Positions 24,985 through 35,900 of a DNA stretch of 64,000 nucleotides are shown here, piece by piece. The notes beneath the pieces were generated by a model, which was given only the letters and a program-made list of their open reading frames with translations, was not told the DNA's origin and did no database searches. The stretch comes from Blastomussa wellsi. Lineage: Eukaryota; Cnidaria; Anthozoa; Scleractinia; Plerogyridae. Position 1 is the stretch's first letter, and each line of letters starts with the position of its first letter. The stretch is from contig OX393564.1 in NCBI GenBank assembly GCA_947652115.1, forward strand, positions 23,531,076-23,595,075. The letters run 5' to 3'. The position numbers were made by a program, and so were the translations under genes.

Positions 24985-25874
24985 CTTAGTAAAAATGAGG
25001 CAGAATTCAGACTCGGATCTTCCAAAAGTTGTAACTAGGTCACACCATCTATTGGGATACGAAAGTCGTCGTAAAAGTATCATGAGTGCCTCCATCCCGG
25101 ATGCATTCGTCCTTTGGCTGCAAATATAGCATTCTGGTATTTCCAGTGCATCAAGGAGACGTGGCAAGTCATCCTTTTGAAACCTACAATGCACCATGGA
25201 TTTCTTGAACTCAGTAATTGTTAAGAGTATAAAGTCGCGAGTATAGTCGAGTCAAACTCGCTATCACAGTTTCAATCTAAGCTCTCAGATCATCTTAGCC
25301 ATGTTAATTAGGTTATTGCTTGTTATTCATTTATTTATTAAGTAATTTATTTATTTATTTTTACCTATGTATTTAGCCATTTGCATGTAAATATTATAGC
25401 CATATTATTATTTTTATGTTAAATGTTATTTTATAGTTGGTGTGATAGGCTTTAGGCATTTACCGACTTTATTAAATGTAGATGTAGATGTTTTAAACAT
25501 GGTAGAATTAAAAAGAAAACGTGCGCGAAAAAAGGATCTAGTAACGTGATACGTTTACTTACCTAAACATCCTTTCGCATTGATCTTCACTAACGTCCTC
25601 TAAGTTTAGTTTCGGGGTGTTAACAACTGTCTTTGGAGGAAACATGGCGTTCAGTAATAGAAAATCCAGGTCGTCCTCTTCGCTGCTACTCGAAGTCGAA
25701 TGATCATCAGAGTCATCATGAAGCATGACTGTGACGATGTCGTTGAAATTACGCCTGAAAAACAAAATGATTATTAGTTTATGCTGTCAATGTTAACTTG
25801 GTTTACTAAAAAACCGCTTTTAAGCGTGCAAAGTCCTATAAGAACCTTCACACTAACCTTGCTGCAGCCACCAT
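24985..25874 (-). pseudogene. PIF/Harbinger transposase-like N-terminal fragment
   Basis: Three exons join in phase: 25874-25858, 25754-25563 and 25183-24985, giving 136 codons. The start is MVAAARRNF. An acidic, Ser-rich stretch follows (residues about 20-45), then a helical region with RFQKDDLPRLLDAL and MEALMILLRRLSYPNRW. This matches the N-terminal helix-rich part of HARBI1/PIF nucleases. A donor-like AAG-GTGATT follows the last exon, but no exon encoding the DDE catalytic domain exists before the element ends. The copy is therefore broken and cannot make an active transposase. Confidence 0.65.
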
Positions 25875-26234
25875 TTTCTATCAGATCACCCAGAATTCCG
25901 TTTTCCTTGTTACTAAAGTAAACGTCTTGCTAAAATCCAAAAATGAACAGTACCTCTAACGGCAAACGCCTAACGGCAAACTGCGGTTTGCGGTTCGCGG
26001 TTCTTGGTAAAAACCTGGTGCTAAATCTCTCTAATAACAAGGAGTAGACGAACCTCGACGATATTCCAAACCGACGTTTCAGCTCATTGCGAACTCCCAA
26101 ACAAAAACGACCCGCAATGGCGGACTCAAAAACTTCATGTACGCAGCTACCGAAGTGTAACGTATCAACGAATTCAAAACAGAAATGTAAACAAATCCCG
26201 AGACTGCGCAGTACGGACTGGAAATGGTCTTTAA

Positions 26235-29200
26235 GACCTGTTAGATAAATATTGCTTGTGAGTTTTCGTAGGCTTTTGGTGCCATTTTGGAATCATAATT
26301 AATATACAATTTGCATTTAGCAATTTAAGTTAAAAGTATTTTGCATTTTGAGTGGATCTGTATTATTTTCAAAACGAATTAATTACACTGTAAAACCTCT
26401 TCGTCAAATTTCCATACAGCTGCAGTTTGCTGTGGAAATTAAACAAAATTAATATAGAGGTAGTGCCCGAGATCTTGCTATTATCATCGGTTTGGGTTTT
26501 AATTGAAGTCCTTAAGCTAATAAATTACATGTGTCTTTCACAGAAAAACAGCACGATCTATATATTTTTCGGAAACCATTTCAGTTACAAAGTGACATAA
26601 ATTGATTTAGTATTTAAAATTACGTTGATCGAGGAATCATTAATTCATGATCATGTTGTTTTCTTCCAACTGTTCCCTAAAAAGGCAAGGAACACAAAAT
26701 GTGTATTAATTATGTAGTCGACAATATGAAACTACGTATCAATGTTACCTTTTACCAGCGGTACTTCACCAGTCCCTGACTTCGTTCCAAGTAAGTAAAA
26801 AACAATTACTGTGAAGAATGTAGTCAGCTCTCTCTTAACGAACATCTTTGTAATACGGACACCTCTATAATACAGACAACTGGTATTGGTCTAAGCGTGC
26901 CATTACGTTTGTAATCATTTTAGTTAATCTTAATTCTTTCTAAGCCGGACCCTTCTCTAAGCCGGACAATTGGTACTACTTTGAATGTATATACATTTTT
27001 CATTTTTTTGAAAAATATATATATTTGTCGACAGCATATTTTATCTTTGAATTCGTACTGTATTTGGCTAGGATTATCTTCTTTGCTATATTCTTCAAGA
27101 ACCTTAAGTGATCTAAAGTTTTGAAAAACAAAAACAAAAGCAATAGGAAGACCGATTCACAAAGGAGAGTTGTTCCTTGGTCGAGATGACATCTGGATCT
27201 TGTAAATTAATATTTGTTCCTTTCTTATTTTTCGAGTGTAAAAATGCTTGCTGCTGATATAGTGGCTTTTCTGAGTTTTCAACATCTTCATATTGCGCTA
27301 TTCTGTCTAATGTTATAATCAGTATTTATTTTCCTGTGACGTTTTCAATTTAAGAGTTAATACGCTACTAATCAGCGGGCGTGCGACTGGCACCTATATA
27401 GGTCTATATATTGGACTACTTCAATTATGCCGTAAAGCGGAAAACCTGTTCTAAACTTCGTATTCAAAACCAGGAGCCAAATATTGGGGCAAATAAATTT
27501 TCAACTTGTGTCGTGAAATTCAAAAGCCAAAATCGGGATTTTCTCTTACTTTTGTATGCTGTTAAATTCACTTCAAATAAGCGCGGTTTTTAAACCTTTT
27601 TCGATAAAAGTAGGCGGAAACAAAAACCCTTTCATTAGTAAACTATCCCGACAGTAAAGAACTAACAACGCTTTCTGCTTTCACGGTCCTAGCAGGGAGT
27701 CTGCGATTATCGTTGAATACTTAATTCAGGTCGGCATTTATTGTCACTAAAAACACTACTTGCAGTCAGGTGTTTTGCAGACAATTTGGCCAAAACTACC
27801 ACAATTTTCCGTAAAAGGAATGTTTACATTTTTCATTTACAGATTCTCTTTAGCCCGCTTGACGAGTATGGTGCCAACTTACATAGCCTTATTGATGTGT
27901 GATTTAAAATAAATATAATTGAAACTGGAATAGTTCTTCGGCCAACCGAGTATAAATGTAAATATCTTTGACACTTACACATGAAAACAATTAAACAGCA
28001 TGTTGGGAAAAGCATGCTGGTAAAATAGTTTGATTGACATGTAAGACCCATTAGTTACTTTAACAAGAGCAAGTCTTTAATGGACTTCAAAAGTACAGCG
28101 CGCGCAGGCAAGTTTAATAAAGATAACGAATAACGAGGCACGCTACCAAATGGGCGTATGTCGAGATTACTAATGATCAGAAAACATACGAGCGGAATTT
28201 TATTGGCATACTCAAAACTTCTAAAATTTACTTGTTTGTTGTGAATGAACATCTTGGAATAAATCCAAGATTGTTACTTTTTAAGTTTACTTCTTCAACC
28301 TTCAAAAAGCTCAGCCACTGGTAAAAGGAACACGTATGACGACACGACCAATTGGCGAGAGGTTCTGCATTTCCAGTTCCTCGACAAATTGAATAAACGT
28401 ACACACACCAATGGCAGAAAAATCTTTAGAATATCACCTTTCCAGATAGCATTCATTGAAATTATTGAAATTATTAGGGAAATGGACAAATAGATATTAG
28501 GTAATTGCATGCAGTTTTTCAGTCAATCAATTAGAAAGCTGACAGTAAATGGCAAATGGCTTAAAAGCATAATTCGATTCATATTCAGTTTAAAATATTG
28601 ATGATCTGAAAAGCTATGATGATGCTGGTTACATGCATGACATCTGCCAAAATTTCATGATTGCTTAGAATAAACAAAACCACAGTGCAACTTTCCTGTG
28701 TTGCTACCATACAAAGAGGAATTTGCCAGGGAGGATCACAGAGTGAAACGGAAATTGTGTAAGGTTTGCAATGCTATAATCACTTATCTGAAAAACATTG
28801 AACGGTTGATAGTCTTTTCATGGTAGATGAATAGACATGAAACAAAACAAGTTATTTACTCAATGGAAAACTGCTGTATAAACTGCTAAAGAATATTTCT
28901 CATTAACAAATGGATCTCATTTGGAGAAATTTGAAGACAAGACAAGACAACAGAAATATCGGTATCTAAATGCCATTTAACGGGAAAACTGTTTCATTAC
29001 TTTTTCAACGAATTTTTGCTGTTGATTTTCAATAAAATTACTTGTGTGATACCCGTTTCCTACAATAAAGACAAATGCAGTACGCGGTTTCGTAATTGAA
29101 ACGAAACAAGTTGTGTTCCTAAATTACCTTTAAACTTATATTGGCAATTGGAGGATAGTTTAAACCAGATTTGTTGCAGTTCTTTTTTAATTTGCAGCAA

Positions 29201-29594
29201 AGTTAAAACTAAAGCCTTACCTTGGCATAAGTTGTTTCTTAATGAACTCAAGTCCTCCCTTTTTATACTCCTTTACTCCAAAGTGTCAAATGTGTGTATG
29301 ATCTCAATCTAAATTTTACAAACAAAGTAAATTTGGGACTCGGGACTGGTGGGGAGAATAACATATCAGATTGGGAATGTTTTTTAGCAATGTTTAGATC
29401 TATTATTAATACTAAAAGCTGATATGTTTGGCAAAAAGTAAAGAAAACTCAATAATTCGTTTGTGGAGCGTAATTTTTAAGATTTTAGAGTGATTATGTA
29501 GGGTGATATGTGTGATTAGGCGCAGTTGTATGAAGATTTGAATGATAATTATTGGAAGACCTGTCAAAACGAAGAGCACGAGTAAACATAGGAC
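26235..29594. other. AT-rich intergenic DNA between the Harbinger element and GABA-B-like receptor
   Basis: No gene is supported. Around 26820-26980 a set of phrases such as ACGGACACCTCTATAAT and AAGCCGGAC resembles, in reverse complement, the short tandem repeat at 52320-52390. It is probably a decayed DNA-transposon fragment. The rest shows no recognisable structure. Confidence 0.5.
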
Positions 29595-29599
29595 TATAT

Positions 29600-29700
29600 T
29601 GGATGGCTGTGGGTGGAGTAAAAATTCTCTCTGTCGCTTCATGCTAAGGAGACCGGGATGAGCTCCGGCCTGATGGGCCACTAGGCTCGTATGTAGCCTT
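29600..29700 (+). mobile_element. 3' part of a family A SINE
   Basis: The tail block (CTCTCTGTCGCTTCATGC, GAGCTCCGGCCTGATGGGCC) matches the full-length copy at 24316-24625. The tRNA-like head is absent. It abuts, in opposite orientation, the reverse-transcriptase scrap on the minus strand. Confidence 0.8.
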
Positions 29701-29822
29701 ACTTTTTCAAGTAGCGCCTGATATCGCGTAAAAAGACCAAGTCGCTTTGAATGTGTGTTACAAAGTTCATCAACATGTGCTTCATAAGTCAAGTACTCGT
29801 CAGTTATCACGCCAATAAGTTT
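29690..29822 (-). pseudogene. LINE reverse-transcriptase C-terminal fragment
   Basis: The minus strand encodes a stretch starting QKLIGVITDEYLTYEAHVD and continuing with SKRLGLF. This is the characteristic block at the end of the reverse-transcriptase domain of non-LTR retrotransposons (consensus-like KLLGV.ID..L....H). Only about 45 codons survive. The frame then runs into SINE sequence. It is dead and lies about 155 bp upstream of the GABA-B-like start codon. Confidence 0.65.
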
Positions 29823-29978
29823 TTGGGATAGATGATGTGAAAAATGCAAAAGGATGAGAATTATATCGTTCATGATCGTGTTTGAAATTCCAGCCATCTT
29901 TGTTATCTAGCTTTGTCTCAGTTGAAAACTGAAAAGACTCCGTTGGATATTAGCACATCTAACAGATCAAAGGGAGAC

Positions 29979-32900
29979 ATGCTGGTGAATCAATTTCTTC
30001 TCATTATTTGCTGTGCTTTGCTGACTTCAACTGCAAAATGTGACAACTCCACGTCCAAAATCGATCTGTACATTGGTGGATTCTTCGCTAAGAACATCAA
30101 AGATGGTGGTTGGAGCTCTGCAAATCTTATTCCTGCTTTAGAAATGGCGCTTGATCACGTGAACAACGATTCAAACATTTTAGTGGACTACCAGCTGAAG
30201 TACGTGTGGCGTGATTCAAAGGTATGAACAATGTATGACATTCGAGAAACGCATAAATCAGTCAGTGACACTAACTCTCGGTAAAACGTTCGCCAGTTAT
30301 CGCTGAGCTACAGCAGTGTCGCTGGAGCCAAAAAATAAAGAAGTAGCTGGAACGCTTTTGTCAAAAATAGTACGTTACGATTAACCTTTATCTAGTGACA
30401 TGCAAATATCTTTTAGAGGTCCCCTTCCCGGTCAGGGGCTCTTCCAACTGTCCCATACGTGGTTTCTCCCTTAAAGGAGCTACATCACGATATTCTAAGT
30501 CAATGCTTTACGACGAACCAAATTGCCCTGAAAACCTGAGAAACCTAAAGCTAATAGTTTACTAAGGAAGAAAACCAACAAAGAGGTGATACTAAACCAA
30601 AAATGAACAAGGATGGTTAAGGATGGAGAAGATTGAGACGGATTACAAATGACGATTTTGAAAAATTTAGGCAAAAACCGTGACGTAGCTCCTTTAAACT
30701 CCCTTAAACAATCAAATTAGACCTTTTACCGGAATAAGCTTTGCAATTGAGTGCCTTCACGTACTCGAAAGCGAAGTATAAAACCTTTTAAACACAATTT
30801 ATTTCCGTTCTTGTTAAAGTGCGAAAGTGGAGCGGGTATTCGAGCCATGTTAGAGATGATTGACACACAGCCCAACAAGATCGTATTCTTGGGTCCCGGA
30901 TGTTCAGTAGCAACCACGCCTGTTGCGGAGGCCGCGCCATACTGGCAAGCAGTGCAGGTACGGTTGTTTAATTTGCAAGCAGCCTGCTCCTTCAAAGAAC
31001 ATGAAGAAATATACTTTTTAATTTAACTTTTTTTATTAGTTGAGGAAATATAAAGAGAATAACAAATTAAAAACACGATTACTCGACAGTGCTTACACTA
31101 CACACTGCGTGCTGTGCTTACATTATAATATACACATTTCAGAGTAATTTCGTTATACATTGCGCTTTAGTCTAAAGTATATTAAAAAATGTTCCCCTGC
31201 AATTTTTCTTGCAAGATGTTAAACGACAGCACATACAAATAAATATACGCAAGGTACCATGTAATCCATCCATCTACGTGTACGTTTTAAAATATTTTAT
31301 CCAAAGGATATTTCTGGTTGAGATTTGCAATAAATTCAATCATTGAAATTTCACTACGAAATAACTTTTGGTTGTATAAATGATATTTGGCATATAAGAG
31401 GGTGAAGCTGAGCTTTTTGCATATCTTTCATTCAAGCGAAACTTTAGTAGTAAGCAGTTATACGTTGTTACACTAATTTGCCAAACAGAAGATTGTTTCC
31501 TGCGTTATGCTGATAAGAAATCGATGTTCCACTAGAAAGGGAATATAATATCCTAAGTTCCAGATTAAAACATCTACTGATATCTCTACACACATATGAA
31601 TTGAAAGATATCAATCAGCAGTTTAAACTATACGTAACAATAAACAATTGGAATGTTATAAATATTGTATAAGAGAGAGATTGTTTTTGCTTTTCTTAGA
31701 TTGGATACAGTACCTCATCGCCATTGTTTTCAGACAAGGAGAAGTTTCCTCTTTATTTCAGGACTAGTACTTCAGAAACGATGGAAAACCCATCCAGAAT
31801 CGCGTTACTCAAAGAATTCAATTGGAAAAAGGTCGCCCTCATCGTGCAAAACCTGGACATTTATGTGCTGGTAAGAGATGAAACCCTTTTGATTAACGCA
31901 CAATCAATTTAGTAGGTTAACTCATATCTTCTCTTGACCCAAGTACCCCACAAAGCACCACAACCTCGGTTTCCGTGAACATCGGATACGGGGGGTGTCA
32001 ACTCTAAGAAGGCCTGTTTCGGGGGAATCGGGTGACTTGGAAAATTTACCGGGAAACATGAAGTATGAAGTTAAAATTTAAGGAATTTTTAGATTTTTGG
32101 AGGAATTTCTCCCAAATATTCGGGACGATATTCCAGATTTCCGGGAGGACTTTTATTTACACACGGTACTCCCCCGTATCGGATTAAGTGTCTTTTCCCC
32201 CCGCGCTTAGCAGTGGAGACAATCACTCCAGAAAAACTAATGAATTGCCATTACGTTCAAATCATCTCTCATGTTCAGCATGGAGAAGTAGTATTGGTGC
32301 ATTCAACATGGAATATAAAATGCCACGTGCAGGTCACAATTCAGTGGTAACATGCCACAACAACGGGGTAGAAATTGCTACAGGCGACATTCACATAACA
32401 GCAAGAACCTCATGAAGGGAGATTTTTGTCGGTACATTTCAAAACTACATGTAGTATAAAAAATGTGTGGTGATTAATGTATGTATAAATATGTTGTTTG
32501 CCGCATGAAGAAAAGTTCCATCGTCACGTTATTGCATTTGTTATGTTATTTCATTTTTAATAGACGAAAGAGCAACTCATCCCAATGCTAGAGGAGGCGA
32601 ACATCACTATAATTGCAGCAGAAAGCTTTAAAAATGACCCGTCTTCATCAGTCAAGTATTTACTGAAGGTGAAGTACAGAAAACAGGGTCGTACCTAGGA
32701 TTTTTTGTCTGCGGGGGCAAACTCCGCACACCTTCTCGTCCTGCAAGAAATAGCCCCGCAAAATCAAACACTTTGGTAGAAAAGAAAAACATTTAGTTTT
32801 CCTGCTGCTACCCCCCCCCCCCCCCCCTCGCTATGTAAGGCCCTGCAAACTAACATGTCATTTATGAATAGTCCTAAAATCTACCCATATTTTGTCTTTT

Positions 32901-35900
32901 TTATGAAAATTATGTTACTGGAAAAAGAACAGTTGTTGGAACTCTGAGGTCAACTTATGGAGCGGCGGCTATGTTGGTGAACCAAACAAATCCTCCGGGA
33001 ATTGAACTCTATCGTCTTTTGTTTCAGGAATCCAACATGGTCGCTTGTCACGTGTGTGAAAACGCAGGTTATTACAAAATTAGAATAAATTTACAAGAAA
33101 ATAAGCATTTGTGCACCTTTTGTGATTGTGTAGGTTCAGAAACATTTTTATAAAATGGAAACACCCTTTAGCTTGTAGTTATGCAAAGCTTTTCACTTTC
33201 ATCTGGAAGTGCTTAATTGAAGGCGGCAAGACACAGGGTTTTGCAGTTCACGCGAAAAAATGTGGTCGGTTTTTAAACCTGTCCAAATAGAGTATTTTCA
33301 CACACTTGACAAGCGGCCATATTGGATTGCTGAAACAAAAGATGATATTTTCATAACAACAGAGTTCAATTCCCGGAGGATTGTTTTGGGACACCAATAT
33401 GGCCGCAGTTTCTTTGTTATGGATCGCCAATATGGCCGCCGTGACGTCATGTGAAAACACTCTATAGCTCTACAATATAAATTTTATGACGTGCAACCAT
33501 TATGTTTTGAACTTTACCACTTTGTTAAATTCCCGTAAGTGAACTTTAATGGCTTTGCTTTCTGTTGAATTTAGGAAAGAGACGCGAGAATCATAATTGG
33601 CTTGATGTACGAAGACATGTTCAGAAAAGCTATGTGTACCGTGAGTATCGGGTCAACGTACCTGCAAAGTGTAACACAAATAAATATAATTTTATAAGTG
33701 CGACAACATAATTTGGCATAAAACATGCAGCACAATCACATCCCATTTTTTGTAAATCCCAGTCCAAGTGACGTAAATCCCATTGTACCAGTGACAAAAC
33801 TGGAAAATCACAGTTCTCATTTGCATGCAACCCCGCCAGGCGCCTCTAATATGTTTCTTTTCAACAGGCCTACAATGAAGGAGTGTATGGTAGCAAGTAC
33901 GTGTGGATTATAGTAGGCTGGTACAATAACGACTGGTGGGCAAAAACAGACGTGAAGTGTAAGGGTGAACAGATGTTACAGGCAGCTGCTAACATGATAG
34001 AAACTCTTCCACTGCCTCTGAGCACATCACGGCAGCCTACAATATCCAAAAGGGTATGTTTCGTAAGCTGAATCTAATCGTGAGGGCTCATAAGTCGACA
34101 GGTTAAAAAGGTTCACCACAGGAAAACTTTAAGACACAATTCAAGAAGTACCCGTAGGCCAGTTGGTGTCTTTTCATTATTTAAAAAAGGCGCAAAAATT
34201 GTGATAAATTTTACATTTGCATGACAATATATTGTCAAATTCCTCTCGCAAAAACCTTTGGAGTTAAAGATTTCTCAAAGGAAAAGGTTTATCATGCAGG
34301 AAAATTGAGTGAATATATGAAAAATTAGGTTCCACGAACCATCTGGTGTCGAACTGGTCATCACAGGCATGAACATATTCAAACTAACATATTCAAGTTA
34401 GTTAATTAGTTTGTTAGTTAGTGTAATGTTATTCTGATGATATAGTTAATTTGTTCTTTGTAATTTTTTACACGACTCCTAGGAAGACCATTTTTATGAC
34501 AAGATTTCGTGTTTAAATAAAGATTGATTGTTTGAAACTATTTACTCTCTTCTTGCAGACCGCACTGCAACTCAAATCAGAATACGAGGAGCGGCTTCGA
34601 CGTCACAACTACACTTACAACATGTATGCCGCCTTCACGTACGATGCTGCCTGGAGCATCGCTGTTATGTTGGACAAATCCATCCCTCTGCTCCGAGAAA
34701 AGAACAAAACCTTGGAGACCATGACTTACCGCGACAAAGAGGGAGCAAAGATCATGAGAGATATTCTATTTCGCACTGACTTCTGGGGAATGTCGGTAAG
34801 TAGGTTGTAATTGTCACTTTATTCCCGCTATTTTGGTTGGTAATTTCATAGATTTAAATTACAGTATCTGCAACATTTAGAGAGGAATTCGGGTCCTCCC
34901 AATAGGTCGAATTGGCTTTGGAAAATGCTTGCTTTTCTGGCCGGGTCACATGGGTAAGTGGCGAGCGCTCTCAAAACTAGTTCCTGCACATCTATTATTA
35001 TATCATTAACCTCTATGGGTTGACTTCAAGTCACCGGTTTCGGCGTTTGTATGCCAGTAATCCTTAATCCTGTTATTATATGGCGTGACAAACTCTATCA
35101 AGTGCCTTGGAGACCTTGTCCCGTTTTTTAAGAAGTTGACGTCAGATGTTGTTGACTGTTTGCAGGGTCACGTGACATTTGACCAAAATGGAAACAGGGA
35201 AACTCTTGTGCAAATTTCTCAGAATAAACGTGAGTTGAACGAGAAAGAATCAGGTCATCTCAATTACTCGTAATAAACATGCCGTTTAATATTACTTTGC
35301 AGGAATATCAGTGCGACAGGGATAATTGAGATATAACCAGCATTTATTATTGGGGCATTGTTCGCTGTCAGAACGCCCAACCGCCCCACAAAAGATGCAC
35401 AGTTCAGAAATGTTCTTCCAAATCCAGAATATTCTAGCCTGACGAGTTACGCTGACAAGTTATAATTCTATTTTATGATAGGTGGCAGAAAGAAAGTTGT
35501 TGCTACGATTGACGTCCGTGACGGAAAGCTAAGAAAATATAATGACAGTTTTGAGTGGGAAGGTAACATGTGGTCCAACTGCCGTGTTATTTCTTTACGT
35601 TCACTTCAAGTAATTTCTTGGCCAATTTGAGTTTGACTGAGTTTCTACTAACAAGGTATATGTCACAATGATCTAAAGTTTAAAGGTAGTCATGTTATCC
35701 AAAACGTTTCGGAATCAAAATTAGCTCATCTTTTTGTTTCTCACAGGGGGTCGTGTACCATTAGACGGTGTCATAATCACTCAAAAGCTGTTTCAAGAGA
35801 GCCTTGAAACAACTACAGTGTTCTACGTGTTGGCTTGTGCTGGTATGCTGTTTTGTCTGCTTTGCTTCCTGCTTAACTTCGTTTATCGAAAGCACAGGTA

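Larger units (their letters stand above)
24131..26234. mobile_element. TTAA-flanked inverted-repeat transposon containing a second nested element
   Basis: TTAA at 24131-24134 and again at 26231-26234 bracket long inverted ends: AGGCCATTTCCAGTCCGTAC on the left, and the complement of AGACCATTTCCAGTCCGTAC on the right. Inside lies a second pair of inverted ends, AGAGACATTTAGCACCAGG at 24283 and its complement ending at 26032, each flanked by AAT. The inner segment carries a PIF/Harbinger-like coding fragment on the minus strand and a SINE next to its left end. Which set of ends belongs to the Harbinger gene is not certain. Confidence 0.75.

Noticed and set aside
29412..29897. 161-codon minus-strand frame as a gene
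   Set aside because: It combines a reverse-transcriptase scrap with reversed SINE tail and AT-rich filler; no start context, no splice partners.
29913..29978. Upstream start for the GABA-B-like receptor
   Set aside because: The frame opens at TTG, not ATG; the first ATG, at 29979, gives a proper signal peptide.
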